A stretch of DNA of 64,000 bases from Amphibacillus sp052055485 (lineage in GTDB: Bacteria > Bacillota > Bacilli > Bacillales > Amphibacillaceae): NCBI RefSeq assembly GCF_052055485.1, contig NZ_CP197171.1:558001-622000 (forward strand), in the 5' to 3' direction. Positions 33,470 to 42,453 of the stretch are shown here, piece by piece (position 1 is the first letter of the stretch; each line of letters begins with the position of its first letter). The notes beneath the pieces are model-generated. The model was not told the origin of the DNA and searched no databases. It saw nothing but the letters and a program-made list of their open reading frames with translations. A program made the translations under genes and the position numbers.

Positions 33470-34102
33470 TTATTTCCGTCTGATTATTAATCGGTTCGTA
33501 TCTAACGCTAACCTTTCCTTTAATTCATCAGTGATCGATAATTGCACTTCAGCCCCACTCTCTAAACCGCTCATTCCAAAAAAATAGTCTCTGTCTATTC
33601 CCCTTCCTATCTCTGTCCAACCCTCTCCATCAAGTCCAGATGATATCCCAAACAAATGTTCATCTAAAAATTCTCCACTTATTTGACCTTGAGCGAGTAG
33701 TTCATCAGGTAAAAAGACATTTTCTGATTGATGCTCAACTAGAACAAATTCAACAAAATGGTTATCTATTTCAACAATCCCATCTTTAGGGATATTAATA
33801 TCATTCACCGTTAATTGGTATTGCCAGTGATCTTCTGCTATAGTCATTAATTGATTGTCATTTAACTGTGACACTAATTGTCCAATCGTTTCTTTATAAT
33901 TTAATATTTCAGCATCACGATTAGCCAGTTCTTCCCTTTGACGAACCGTTTTTTCTTCTAATTCTTGATTTGTCCTTTCCAATTCTTCAATGACTTGATC
34001 GTAGACAAGACTGCTATCTTGCTTGTCCCCAAACAGATATACACCTACAAATAAAAATACCACTAGGATCACAACAAATATAAATGATTGATTATTTTTC
34101 AC
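33470..34102 (-). CDS. Membrane-anchored coiled-coil protein, unknown
   Basis: About 210 residues: one N-terminal membrane helix (SFIFVVILVVFLFVGVYLFG), a coiled coil of about 60 residues (EELERTNQELEEKTVRQREE), then an extracytoplasmic beta-rich domain. The start is GTG 34102, with GGAGG six bases upstream. A longer frame to 34168 exists only because a 69-bp non-coding repeat (34114-34182) happens to be open; its residues should be dropped. Function not recognised. Single gene, 78 bases upstream of lnrJ on the same strand. Confidence 0.75.
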   Translation of the reverse strand: MKNNQSFIFVVILVVFLFVGVYLFGDKQDSSLVYDQVIEELERTNQELEEKTVRQREELANRDAEILNYKETIGQLVSQLNDNQLMTIAEDHWQYQLTVNDINIPKDGIVEIDNHFVEFVLVEHQSENVFLPDELLAQGQISGEFLDEHLFGISSGLDGEGWTEIGRGIDRDYFFGMSGLESGAEVQLSITDELKERLALDTNRLIIRRK

Positions 34103-34113
34103 TTTTATCCTCC

Positions 34114-34182
34114 AATCACTAGCGTTGCATAAACTTTTTTGATCGATATCATTTTGCCGAACAGACATAGGTCGAGCACTTT
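34114..34182 (-). repeat. 69-bp dispersed repeat, copy 2
   Basis: Minus-strand copy of the element at 18484-18552 (about 91 percent identical by eye). It lies directly upstream of the ribosome binding site of the coiled-coil gene, so it forms part of that gene's leader or promoter region. Confidence 0.85.
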
Positions 34183-34277
34183 GCTTGATTTGATCCTCAT
34201 TTTTTTATGCAACGGAAATGTCCTCAAATAGAAAATATGTCTAATTTTATTATACTATTTCCCCCTTCAAAAAATAA

Positions 34278-34303
34278 GGTGTTAAATTGTATAATTTAAC
34301 ACC
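34278..34303 (-). terminator. Terminator of the dioxygenase gene
   Basis: Perfect 11-bp stem GGTGTTAAATT / AATTTAACACC with a four-base loop, followed on the minus strand by TTATTTTTTG. It lies 15 bases after the stop codon. Confidence 0.88.
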
Positions 34304-34317
34304 TCATCCAAGCAAAC

Positions 34318-35298
34318 TTATTCTTTTGTAAAATCAATTGTGCTCCTAATCGTATCAATTGGTCGAACAGCTGACTCAATTTGTTCACGTCTAGGCTCTA
34401 AAAATGGTGGCAACGATAACTTTTCACCTAAAGTTTCGTAAGGCTCGTCACCCATAAAGCCTGGACCATCTGTCGCCCATTCGAATAAAATTTGTGGTGC
34501 CACTCGCGCATACAACGATTCAAAGAAATGACGATCAACATAACCTGATGTTTGGAAGCCAAATTCAGGCAGATAGTTAATCCACTCGTCCAAAGCTTCT
34601 CGATCATGGACACGAAAAGCAACATGGTGTACTGTCCCATATCCTTGGGACCCATCTGGTAAATCTTTATTATGTTCAACAATGATTTGAGCACCATTAC
34701 CTCCTGCACCGACTTCAAACAAATATTGATCACCATTTTGGTCAATTACCTTAAACCCTAAAACTTGCTCTAACACTTTTTTAAAATAGTCAAATGGACT
34801 AATCCGAATATGAATAGGCCCTAACCCTGTAATCGCATATTCCAGTGGTACTGGACCTTGCTGCCATGGAGTACCTGATTGAACACCCGTATTATTCTCG
34901 TCAGAAATAATTTGATATTTTTGATCATCAAAGTCAATAAAATTAATGACCTTTTTACCAAATTGCTCTTCAACACCGGCATGCTTAACATCCAGACGAT
35001 CAAAACGTTGCGCCCAATAATCTACTGCTTCATCTGTTGGCACTCGAAATGCGGTACGATAAATTTCGTTTGTCCCATGCGATCCTTGTGGAATACCAGG
35101 AAAATCAAAAAAAGTCATGTCTGTTCCTGGATTTCCTTCATCATCTGCAAAAAAGAGATGGTAGGTTTGAATATCGTCTTGATTAACTGTTTTCTTGACT
35201 AAACGCATACCTAACACATAAGTGAAAAATTGATAGTTTTTTTCTGCACTGCTCGTAATTGCTGTCACATGATGAATCCCTTTTAATTGACTGACCAT
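34318..35298 (-). CDS. Ring-cleaving dioxygenase, glyoxalase fold (MhqA/MhqO family)
   Basis: 326 residues with two vicinal-oxygen-chelate repeats: the first begins GIHHVTAIT, the second has GTVHHVAFRVH and ends with the metal-ligand region PQILFEWATDGPGF. It belongs to the MhqA/MhqE/MhqO group of B. subtilis, induced by hydroquinones and catechols and proposed to open quinone-derived rings as a detoxification step. The ATG has GGAGTG upstream. An inverted repeat very like the MhqR operator lies between its -10 and the gene, supporting quinone-responsive control. Confidence 0.9.
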   Translation of the reverse strand: MVSQLKGIHHVTAITSSAEKNYQFFTYVLGMRLVKKTVNQDDIQTYHLFFADDEGNPGTDMTFFDFPGIPQGSHGTNEIYRTAFRVPTDEAVDYWAQRFDRLDVKHAGVEEQFGKKVINFIDFDDQKYQIISDENNTGVQSGTPWQQGPVPLEYAITGLGPIHIRISPFDYFKKVLEQVLGFKVIDQNGDQYLFEVGAGGNGAQIIVEHNKDLPDGSQGYGTVHHVAFRVHDREALDEWINYLPEFGFQTSGYVDRHFFESLYARVAPQILFEWATDGPGFMGDEPYETLGEKLSLPPFLEPRREQIESAVRPIDTIRSTIDFTKE

Positions 35299-35339
35299 TA
35301 TTTCACACTCCTAAGATTTAATTGCTTAATCGTCCATAA

Positions 35340-35357
35340 TATCTTTAATTCGAGATA
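35340..35357. promoter_or_regulatory. MhqR-like operator
   Basis: Inverted repeat TATCTTTAATTCGAGATA (minus strand TATCTCGAATTAAAGATA). From memory this closely matches the B. subtilis MhqR box built around ATCTCGAATTCGAGAT. It begins one base downstream of the -10 hexamer, an ideal repressor position. Confidence 0.75.
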
Positions 35358-35358
35358 A

Positions 35359-35387
35359 ATATAACATAGTATTTTTATTAAAGTCAA
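35359..35387 (-). promoter_or_regulatory. Promoter of the dioxygenase gene
   Basis: Minus strand TTGACT (35387-35382), 17-base spacer, TTATAT (35364-35359). Transcription would start inside or next to the MhqR-like box. Confidence 0.7.
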
Positions 35388-35483
35388 TTTTTCTGTCTCA
35401 GATTCATGGCATAATAAAGTTTCTAAATTTAACTTGTCCGAATTCTTGACAGAGAATCATGTTTTCGTGTTTGACTTCAGTGT

Positions 35484-35732
35484 TCATAATTTACTCTTTT
35501 GTTGTTCTTCTTCAACATTCACAATGACTAAAGGTTCATTCATATCATTAATATCCAATGCTTCTGCGATTCTTTGAAGATGCCCTAAATCGATTCTCTT
35601 TCTATGTCCTCTACTTAAAGTACTTAGCGCAGAAATATCAATGTCCGCTAATCTCCCAAGTTCTCGTAAAGAAATATCACGCTCTCTAATCAAATCGTTT
35701 ATTTTAAGTTTAATTCGCTTTTCTGTATACAT
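35484..35732 (-). CDS. Small XRE-family HTH regulator
   Basis: 82 residues, nearly all helix-turn-helix: KINDLIRERDISLRELGRLA, then DISALSTLSRGHRKRIDLGHLQRIAEAL. This is the Cro/CI-like type found in single-domain chromosomal regulators. The ATG follows GGGGGAA. It is monocistronic, between the dioxygenase and the aldehyde dehydrogenase gene; its target is unknown. There is no adjacent toxin-like gene or phage gene. Confidence 0.85.
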   Translation of the reverse strand: MYTEKRIKLKINDLIRERDISLRELGRLADIDISALSTLSRGHRKRIDLGHLQRIAEALDINDMNEPLVIVNVEEEQQKSKL

Positions 35733-36305
35733 ATCAATTCCCCCAATTATTGTTGGCTATAACTACATCACGCAATATGATATACTTAAAATCATTGGTT
35801 ATATCTGCAACCATTATATGAATCCATTGAGAAATGATTAGACTTGTACGAAGTGCAAATTGGCTGATTCTTATTCTACTGTTAAATCCTAAATGAAATT
35901 TTCAGCTGTAATGACATGAATAACTTCAGCACTTCCCATTTGTAAACACTGATAGATGTTATCCTTTCAGGGAATTTTGCCAAGCAAATTGGATGAGTGT
36001 GAGTAAGTAGCCCTTAGAGTGTATTTTCTCAAAAAATATCCCCTGTAAAAAAGCAATAAACTTATTTTTATTCTTCCCTCATCATTAAAAAACAAACAAT
36101 CATAGGTTTGGTGAAAAACCATTGAGACATTTTCTATTTCCACTAAAATCAGCACTTAGTTATAAGATTCATTTCTCATCATATCATGTATATGATCGTT
36201 TAATTTTTCTAGCTTTTTCAAGCGAATAATTCGATTCCCATAGGGTGAATTCGTTATAATAGTCTTATATGTATATAATGAGATACAAGGAGCGGAGGTT
36301 AATAT
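35733..36305. other. Intergenic, little recognised
   Basis: 573 AT-rich bases. A minus-strand frame of 62 codons (35967-36155) has no ribosome binding site and no protein-like composition. A plus-strand TATAAT at 36256 is a plausible -10 for the aldehyde dehydrogenase gene, without a convincing -35. Confidence 0.5.
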
Positions 36306-37664
36306 ATGAATGTGTTCGAACGACAAAAAGCCTACTTTTATTCTGGCGCTACGCGTTCTTACCAATATAGAAGTAAAGCCCTAAATCTGCTAAAAGAAGT
36401 CATTAAAGACTATGAAACCGAAATAATGAAAGCGCTTAAAAGGGATCTTAACAAGTCAGATTCCGAAGCTTTTATGACTGAAATTGGCATTATCTATAAG
36501 GAAATTGATTTCGTTTTAAAGCATTTAAAAAAGTGGATTAAACCAAAACGGGTTAGAACAGCCCTTACCCATATCGGATCAGTTGGTAAGATTCATCCTG
36601 ACCCTTATGGTGTGACTTTAATTATCTCGCCATGGAATTATCCATTTCAATTAGCAATCACACCACTTATTGGAGCGATTGCAGGTGGAAATACGGCCAT
36701 TATTAAACCTTCTGAACTTACACCAAATACAGCAAAGTTAATTGAGCAGGTCATTAATCAAACTTTTCTTGATGATTTTATTGCAGTCGAACAAGGGGGT
36801 GCAGATAAAAGTCAAGAACTGCTCGATCTACCCTTTGACTATATTTTCTTTACCGGAAGTGTCCCTGTTGGAAAAATTGTGATGGAAAAGGCTAGCCAGC
36901 ATTTAACACCCATAACACTTGAACTAGGAGGAAAAAGCCCTGTTATTGTTCATGAAGATGCCTCATTAAAGCTTGCTGCTAAACGAATAGCTTGGGGTAA
37001 ATTTATTAATGCCGGGCAAACGTGTGTAGCGCCAGATTATCTCTTTGTTCATGAAAATGTGAAAGAACAATTTTTGAGTAATCTAGCAGAGGCAATCGTC
37101 GAACTTTATGGTGAGACACCATTAAATAACCCTGAATACGGGCAGATTATTAACGATAAGCATTTTCAAAGACTAACAAATTATTTGAATAGTGGCACCT
37201 TGTTTCATGGTGGACAAACAAATTCAGGCAAACGCAGTATTGAACCAACCGTATTAACAAACATCAATCATGAAGATCCGATTATGGCTGAGGAAATTTT
37301 CGGACCCATTTTACCTGTCCTTACTTATTCTGATATTAATGAAGCGATTGATTATATTCGTAATCAACCCAAGCCATTATCCTTTTATTTTTTCTCAGAG
37401 ACCGCCCACTATCAAAATCTCGTACTTGAACAAATTTCGTTTGGTGGAGGTTGTATCAATGATACAATCTATCACTTGTCAACACCCTATTTACCGTTTG
37501 GCGGTATTGGAGAAAGTGGTATCGGTTCATACCGTGGTAAACATAGCTTTGAAACATTCACCCATCAAAAAAGTATTCTCAAGCAATCTTCACACTTTGA
37601 TTTACCAATCCGTTACCCCAATTTTAAAAATCGAATGAAGTGGATCCGGAAAATGATGAAATAA
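36306..37664 (+). CDS. ywdH: Aldehyde dehydrogenase, class 3 type (YwdH-like)
   Basis: 452-residue NAD(P)-dependent aldehyde dehydrogenase of the short membrane-associated class that oxidises long-chain or aromatic aldehydes. Catalytic Cys240 (NAGQTCVAPDY) and Glu206 (TLELGGKSP) are present, with the nucleotide-binding FFTGSVPVGK and the N-terminal ISPWNYPF motif. Length and sequence fit B. subtilis YwdH. The basic C-terminus (PNFKNRMKWIRKMMK) may bind membrane. The start ATG follows AAGGAGCGGAGG. It shares a terminator with the convergent mevalonate operon. Confidence 0.92.
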   Translation: MNVFERQKAYFYSGATRSYQYRSKALNLLKEVIKDYETEIMKALKRDLNKSDSEAFMTEIGIIYKEIDFVLKHLKKWIKPKRVRTALTHIGSVGKIHPDPYGVTLIISPWNYPFQLAITPLIGAIAGGNTAIIKPSELTPNTAKLIEQVINQTFLDDFIAVEQGGADKSQELLDLPFDYIFFTGSVPVGKIVMEKASQHLTPITLELGGKSPVIVHEDASLKLAAKRIAWGKFINAGQTCVAPDYLFVHENVKEQFLSNLAEAIVELYGETPLNNPEYGQIINDKHFQRLTNYLNSGTLFHGGQTNSGKRSIEPTVLTNINHEDPIMAEEIFGPILPVLTYSDINEAIDYIRNQPKPLSFYFFSETAHYQNLVLEQISFGGGCINDTIYHLSTPYLPFGGIGESGIGSYRGKHSFETFTHQKSILKQSSHFDLPIRYPNFKNRMKWIRKMMK

Positions 37665-37725
37665 AGTTGTGTAATCAATATGATGAAGTGAAAGGCTTTT
37701 ATCAAACTTATAAGCAAATTAAAAC

Positions 37726-37757
37726 GGGTGTTCATGATACAAAAATCATGTGCACCC
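37726..37757. terminator. Bidirectional terminator between aldehyde dehydrogenase and mvaK2
   Basis: Stem GGGTGTTCATGAT / ATCATGTGCACCC with loop ACAAAA and two non-paired positions. T-rich on both strands, between convergent genes. Confidence 0.75.
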
Positions 37758-37763
37758 ATTAGT

Positions 37764-38852
37764 TTAATAAATAACCACGCCATCTGTCGATACATGAATA
37801 TCTAGAGGGTCTATCCCAGCTTTAGTCCATAATTGATAAATGTGTTCGCAATCTGCTGGATCACTGACAAAGGCAATGCCACAATCCCCACCACCTGCGC
37901 CTGAGGTTTTAGCAGCACCATGAGTTGAGACGGCTTCAATAAGCTTTGTTAATGCTGGTGATTCAATCGGTACACCTGCTTCAGTACCAATCATCTTCAA
38001 TGCCGCACGATTTGCTGTTATTCCAGCAAATATTGGCTCGACTTCCCCCTGCTGAAAACCAGTAATGATTTGTTCAACAGCTCGCTGACTGTCTTGCAAA
38101 AACGCTTGATAGCGCTCTGGCTGCTCTGTCTTCAAGTTCCGTACTTTCGCAACCATTGGTGCGGTCTGAGCTGATTCTTTCGTCCAGCCAATTAAAAAAT
38201 GAAGTTCTTCAGGTTGCTTGAGTGGCGTGATTTTTAAATCAGGCCAGTCCGATTGTACTAATGCACTAACCGATTGGGCTTGATTCAATTGAGCAATTAA
38301 CCAGTCACTATCAAAGGATCGATAGTTTAGCCACCCCCCGTAGGTTGAAGCAGCTATATCTGCACAAGAGCCATTGCCCTGTGCCTTAAAATGAGCAATC
38401 GATGCCAGCTTAAAGATTGTTAATGGATCCTTGGCGGCTTGACTATTCGTTGAGAACTTCAACAATGCAGTCATCAAAGCAACAGAAAGAGCTGCACTTG
38501 AACCTAGCCCATATTTTTTTCCAGATCGGTCATCAAGCTCACTAGTTACAAAAATATGAACAGGTGACTGCTCTCCTGCATAAGCAATGAACGTCTCAAT
38601 CACATGTTTAATAAAATTAAGGCGTTGATCTTGCACTGAAAAGGTTACCTTTTCCTCATCCAGCTTCCAACTAATATCTGTTAATTTCAATTGGGGTAAG
38701 TCTAATCGATTAGATCGGTTAGCCTGAATATCGACAGATAGATATCGATCTACCGCAATAATCAAACTATCCTGCTTTGGCTCTGTTACAGCATATTCTC
38801 CTGCAACAAATAATTTCCCTGGTGCGCGTACCATATAACGCTCAGCATTCAT
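37764..38852 (-). CDS. mvaK2: Phosphomevalonate kinase
   Basis: 362-residue GHMP kinase that phosphorylates mevalonate-5-phosphate. N-terminal APGKLFVAGEYAVTEP, ATP loop KKYGLGSSAALSVALM and C-terminal KTSGAGGGDCGIAF are the three GHMP motifs in PMK form. The start is ATG 38852 with GGGAGAGG upstream; the longer frame overlaps mvaD. Last gene of the mvaK1-mvaD-mvaK2 operon, the order used in staphylococci, streptococci and enterococci. Confidence 0.95.
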   Translation of the reverse strand: MNAERYMVRAPGKLFVAGEYAVTEPKQDSLIIAVDRYLSVDIQANRSNRLDLPQLKLTDISWKLDEEKVTFSVQDQRLNFIKHVIETFIAYAGEQSPVHIFVTSELDDRSGKKYGLGSSAALSVALMTALLKFSTNSQAAKDPLTIFKLASIAHFKAQGNGSCADIAASTYGGWLNYRSFDSDWLIAQLNQAQSVSALVQSDWPDLKITPLKQPEELHFLIGWTKESAQTAPMVAKVRNLKTEQPERYQAFLQDSQRAVEQIITGFQQGEVEPIFAGITANRAALKMIGTEAGVPIESPALTKLIEAVSTHGAAKTSGAGGGDCGIAFVSDPADCEHIYQLWTKAGIDPLDIHVSTDGVVIY

Positions 38853-38866
38853 ATTGTCCTCTCCCA

Positions 38867-39847
38867 TCACACATCTAAATAGGTAACACCTGGTCCAATC
38901 CGACAAGCATAAATATGTTTGACGACAGCTAATTTATTTAACGCTGACAACAATTGCTGTTCGTCCTCGGGTTGACAAACAACCTTCACATTGGGTCCAG
39001 CATCAATTGTAAAGTAAGCTTCTAACCCTTCCATGCGTAAGGCCTGGATAGCTTCCATTACTTTCACTGTAGAGCTTTGCCAATACATGAATGGTGGATT
39101 TGCCCCTAGTGTTGTCGCATGCATCCTTAATGCATTCCTCTCTAGCGTTTCACCTAATAAGGTAAAATCACGATCTGAGATAGCTTGCTTAGCCTCCATT
39201 AAATCAGCCGCAGCAGCTTGTAACCAACCTTCAAAAAAAGGTGAGGTTTCAACAGTCCTTTTCATTCCCTCTCGACTCAATACCTTTTTCACTTCATGGG
39301 TGACTTCAATTGATAAAATACGCAAATCCCAAGCATCTTGATCTAAAATTGGGACAGCATAACAATCTGAACCGTCATCTTCTACACCCTTTTGCCATTC
39401 TACAAAACCACCATAGATAGACCGGCTTGCCGAGCCAGAACCTTGCCGAGCTATTTGAGATAATTCGCGTTTGGAAAAATCAGTACCGGTTGCTTTCATT
39501 GCAGCAGCTGCCAAAGCCGCAAAGCCAGAGGCAGATGAAGCAAATCCAGCTGCAATCGGTACATGATTAACTGAATCCACTCGTGCAAAGCGTCCTTCTC
39601 CAGTAAATGAACGTACTTTAGTCAAAAAGGTGCTAATTTTCTTCATTTCTTGGTGATCAACCTGATGCCCATCTAAGAAAAATTGATCCTGATTTAGTGT
39701 TGCATCAAAGTCAACTGATGTTTCGGTATAAAACCGATCTAATGTCATCGACAGACTGTTATTAGTTGGTAAAAAAAGAGTTTCATCACGTTTGCCCCAA
39801 TATTTAATTAAGGCAATATTTGTATATGCACGGGCTTTAGCTCTCAT
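38867..39847 (-). CDS. mvaD: Diphosphomevalonate decarboxylase
   Basis: 326-residue GHMP-superfamily enzyme that makes isopentenyl diphosphate by ATP-dependent decarboxylation. Typical motifs: ARAYTNIALIKYWGKRD, NNSLSMTLD, the loop AGFASSASGFAALA and DAGPNVKVVC near the C-terminus. The start ATG lies inside the end of mvaK1 (11-base overlap), with GAGGTGA upstream, indicating coupled translation. mvaK2 follows after 14 bases. Confidence 0.96.
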   Translation of the reverse strand: MRAKARAYTNIALIKYWGKRDETLFLPTNNSLSMTLDRFYTETSVDFDATLNQDQFFLDGHQVDHQEMKKISTFLTKVRSFTGEGRFARVDSVNHVPIAAGFASSASGFAALAAAAMKATGTDFSKRELSQIARQGSGSASRSIYGGFVEWQKGVEDDGSDCYAVPILDQDAWDLRILSIEVTHEVKKVLSREGMKRTVETSPFFEGWLQAAAADLMEAKQAISDRDFTLLGETLERNALRMHATTLGANPPFMYWQSSTVKVMEAIQALRMEGLEAYFTIDAGPNVKVVCQPEDEQQLLSALNKLAVVKHIYACRIGPGVTYLDV

Positions 39848-40802
39848 AACTCATCACCTCATCGGCAATCTGACAATACCATGTTTGTAACGCACCAGCA
39901 TCCTTAAGTGCTGCTTCTATTACATTTGCTTGTTCAAATGAACCAGCCAAAGCAAACATACAACCACCACGGCCACCACCTGTTAACTTTGCCCCTAAAG
40001 CACCGGCCTTTTTACTCACATCTACATAATGATCAAGTCCCGGATCACTGACTCCCAACGCCTTGAGTTCCAATTGGGCTTGATCAAGTTGCTTTCCTAA
40101 TTTTATAAGCTCACCCGTTTCAAGGGCTTGTCGAGCTTGAATGGTCAATGCACCGAGTCGTTCAATTCGTTCCTTTGTTGTTGCATGCAGCGTTTGGTAT
40201 TGCTCTTTCACACTTGCAACTGACGCATGTGTATCACCAACTCTACCGGTATCAGCAACTACTAAATGTAATGACCGGGCTATGCTAACCTGCTCTGTAG
40301 GTTGATTCATTTGGTAAAAGATAGAGCTTTGTTGACTCGTTGCTTCACGGTCAATCCCACTCGGTGTCCCGTGGGCATATTTTTCTGCCAAATCAACTAA
40401 TTCCATTAACACTTCTCGGCTAAGATCTTTTTTGAAAAAATTGTACAAACTCCGTACTAAAGAAACTGCTATTGCTGCACTTGATCCAAGTCCTCGCCCA
40501 ATTGGAATCAATGAATTCAATTCAATATAAAAATTAGCAATCGGCTGGTTAAGCTGCCTGCAAACAGCTTTAATACATTCAGCTAACCCATACATTCTTT
40601 CTGGCATAGCCTCTAGTTCACCTGTGAAAAAATTACTGACAAATCGAACCTTGCCAACTGTAGGTTTGACTTTTGCTACAACTTTTAACGTATTAAAAGG
40701 GATCGCAATCGCTGGTTCATTATAAACAACCGCGTGCTCTCCCATCAATATCAATTTACTATGCGCTTCTCCAATTGCGCTTTTTCTTGTTGCTTTAACC
40801 AT
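39837..40802 (-). CDS. mvaK1: Mevalonate kinase
   Basis: 321-residue GHMP kinase, first kinase of the lower mevalonate pathway. Motifs: AHSKLILMGEHAVVYNEPAI, ATP loop IPIGRGLGSSAAIAVSL and KLTGGGRGGCMFAL. The ATG has AGAGGGG eleven bases upstream. It heads the mva operon, whose promoter region holds a perfect 26-bp palindrome. Upper-pathway genes (HMG-CoA synthase and reductase) are not in the window. Most Bacillus species use the MEP pathway instead, so this cluster is informative about lineage. Confidence 0.96.
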   Translation of the reverse strand: MVKATRKSAIGEAHSKLILMGEHAVVYNEPAIAIPFNTLKVVAKVKPTVGKVRFVSNFFTGELEAMPERMYGLAECIKAVCRQLNQPIANFYIELNSLIPIGRGLGSSAAIAVSLVRSLYNFFKKDLSREVLMELVDLAEKYAHGTPSGIDREATSQQSSIFYQMNQPTEQVSIARSLHLVVADTGRVGDTHASVASVKEQYQTLHATTKERIERLGALTIQARQALETGELIKLGKQLDQAQLELKALGVSDPGLDHYVDVSKKAGALGAKLTGGGRGGCMFALAGSFEQANVIEAALKDAGALQTWYCQIADEVMSYES

Positions 40803-40874
40803 AATAAGTTAACCCCTCTTTAGTTAAGCCAATTGGCTCAGGTGTTATTTATTTTCTCATCTTAAAAAATATAA

Positions 40875-40900
40875 TAGTTATTGACTATAGTCAATAACTA
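40875..40900. promoter_or_regulatory. Perfect 26-bp palindrome at the mvaK1 promoter
   Basis: Each half reads TAGTTATTGACTA. The minus-strand TTGACT inside it can serve as a -35, with TATTTT 17 bases further as -10 of the mva operon, so a dimeric regulator bound here would block the promoter. The site lies between divergent mvaK1 and pdxK. The cognate regulator is unknown. Confidence 0.65.
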
Positions 40901-41079
40901 CTTTCCTCTATTATATTTTACTTAAGCACCTTTATCAATGTTATTGGTCAATCTATCTCACCAAATGGATAAAATGAACGCATGACGAATAATCAATGAG
41001 CTGTTAAATTTAACTTATTTCCGTTAACAAAAAATAGTGTTATGATAGACAATAAGATTATTTCGAGGGGGACAAATTC

Positions 41080-41871
41080 ATGAAAAAGACATTAACATTA
41101 GCAGGTTCTGATTCAAGTGGCGGTGCTGGCATTCAAGCAGACCTAAAAACATTTCAAGAACACAATGTGTATGGTATGACTGCTCTAACATCGATTGTTT
41201 CAATGACCCCAGAAACTTGGAGTCATAACGTTACACCAATTGATGTCAATATTGTTGAAAAGCAACTTGAAACTATTTTGTCAATTGGCATTGATGCCAT
41301 GAAAACCGGTATGCTTGGATCTGTTGAAATCATCGAATTAGCGGCTAATAAAATTAAATCAAACCATTTAAATAATGTTGTCATTGATCCCGTTATGGTA
41401 TGTAAAGGTGAAGATGAAGTTCTACAACCTGAAAATACTGATGCAATGCGGGAACTTCTATTACCGCTTGCAACTATTACAACACCTAACCTATTTGAAG
41501 CAGGACAGCTTGCAAAGACAGGACCCATCCATGATATTGACGGTATGAAAGAAGCAGCTGAAAAAATCATTGAACTAGGAGCAAAAAACGTTGTCATTAA
41601 AGGAGGAAAAGCGCTTGATCATGACCAAGCGATTGACCTTTTCTATGATGGCACAGAATTTTTGGTACTAGAAAAAGATAAAATTAATACAACATATAAC
41701 CATGGCGCAGGCTGTACCTTCGCTGCTGCCATAACTGCAAATCTTGCTCAAGGAAAATCAGTCAAAGAAGCTGTGATTGCAGCTAAAGACTTTGTCCATG
41801 CTGCTATTAAAAATGGCTGGAAATTAAATGATTTTGTTGGCTCTGTCAAACACGGTGCCTACCATAATTAA
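41080..41871 (+). CDS. pdxK: Pyridoxine/pyridoxal kinase of the ThiD fold
   Basis: 263-residue ribokinase-fold enzyme that phosphorylates pyridoxal or pyridoxine in vitamin B6 salvage. It is of the ThiD-like PdxK type of Bacillus: TLAGSDSSGGAGIQADLKTF at the N-terminus, DPVMVCKGEDEVL, and the anion hole/catalytic segment HGAGCTFAAA near residue 210. The C-terminal VGSVKHGAYHN also fits PdxK better than the thiamin enzyme ThiD, though HMP kinase activity is possible. The ATG follows a G-rich CGAGGGGG. Single gene. Confidence 0.9.
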   Translation: MKKTLTLAGSDSSGGAGIQADLKTFQEHNVYGMTALTSIVSMTPETWSHNVTPIDVNIVEKQLETILSIGIDAMKTGMLGSVEIIELAANKIKSNHLNNVVIDPVMVCKGEDEVLQPENTDAMRELLLPLATITTPNLFEAGQLAKTGPIHDIDGMKEAAEKIIELGAKNVVIKGGKALDHDQAIDLFYDGTEFLVLEKDKINTTYNHGAGCTFAAAITANLAQGKSVKEAVIAAKDFVHAAIKNGWKLNDFVGSVKHGAYHN

Positions 41872-41885
41872 AAGGATCGAATAAG

Positions 41886-41927
41886 GGCTGTTACACAATA
41901 AAAGATGACTTGTGTAACAGCCTTTCT
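41886..41927 (+). terminator. Terminator of pdxK (GCTGTTGCACA family)
   Basis: Perfect 12-bp stem GGCTGTTACACA / TGTGTAACAGCC followed by TTTCTATG, 14 bases after the stop codon. Confidence 0.85.
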
Positions 41928-42453
41928 ATGCTGTGAAAAAGGGGTATTCCCCAGCAAAAAGACCAATACTGACTGCCCTTCTAGCTAGAGTACTCAAATA
42001 GGAACTAATCATGTGAAACCGCCAGTTGTGAGCATCAATTCAAAGTTTTCGAGTATAGACTCACCTCTTTCGAGTATAAACTTACGGTTTCCGAGCGTTG
42101 ACATAACATTAAAGGGACTGTCACTTTGCGGCAGCCCTGATCTTTTATTTATCCTCAATTTTTTTAATTCACTCAATTTTCACACACTGAAAAAAGTCAT
42201 TAAACCTTGATCAAGTTCGAGAGAGTCGGCGCTCAATCCCATGTTGACTTTGATTTTCTTATCTGTTTGGAGCGCTATTTTGTTCCGAAAAACAATGGAT
42301 TCGCTTTCCGCGGGGATGGAGGGCTACGGAAAGCGGGACATATCTCATCTGCGGAGGGGGTTCCTCTATATCCATATTCTGTTTGTTCATGAATAAATCT
42401 TTTTGTTACACCCTCTTGATCGATTGCTTTGCGTCATCTGACAACATTGCTGC
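41928..42453. other. Repeat-rich intergenic region
   Basis: No genuine gene. It contains three short direct repeats around TTTCGAGTATA (42040-42100), a second plus-oriented terminator-like hairpin AGGGACTG / GCAGCCCT at 42113-42138 followed by GATCTTTTATTT, and a GC-richer inverted element around CGCTTTCCGCGGGGATGG and CTACGGAAAGCGG (42300-42345), similar to repeats common in Bacillaceae chromosomes. Frames of 60-65 codons here are chance. Confidence 0.55.

Noticed and set aside
35967..36155. 62-codon minus-strand frame
   Set aside because: No ribosome binding site and an unlikely composition rich in aromatic and hydrophobic residues without helix pattern.
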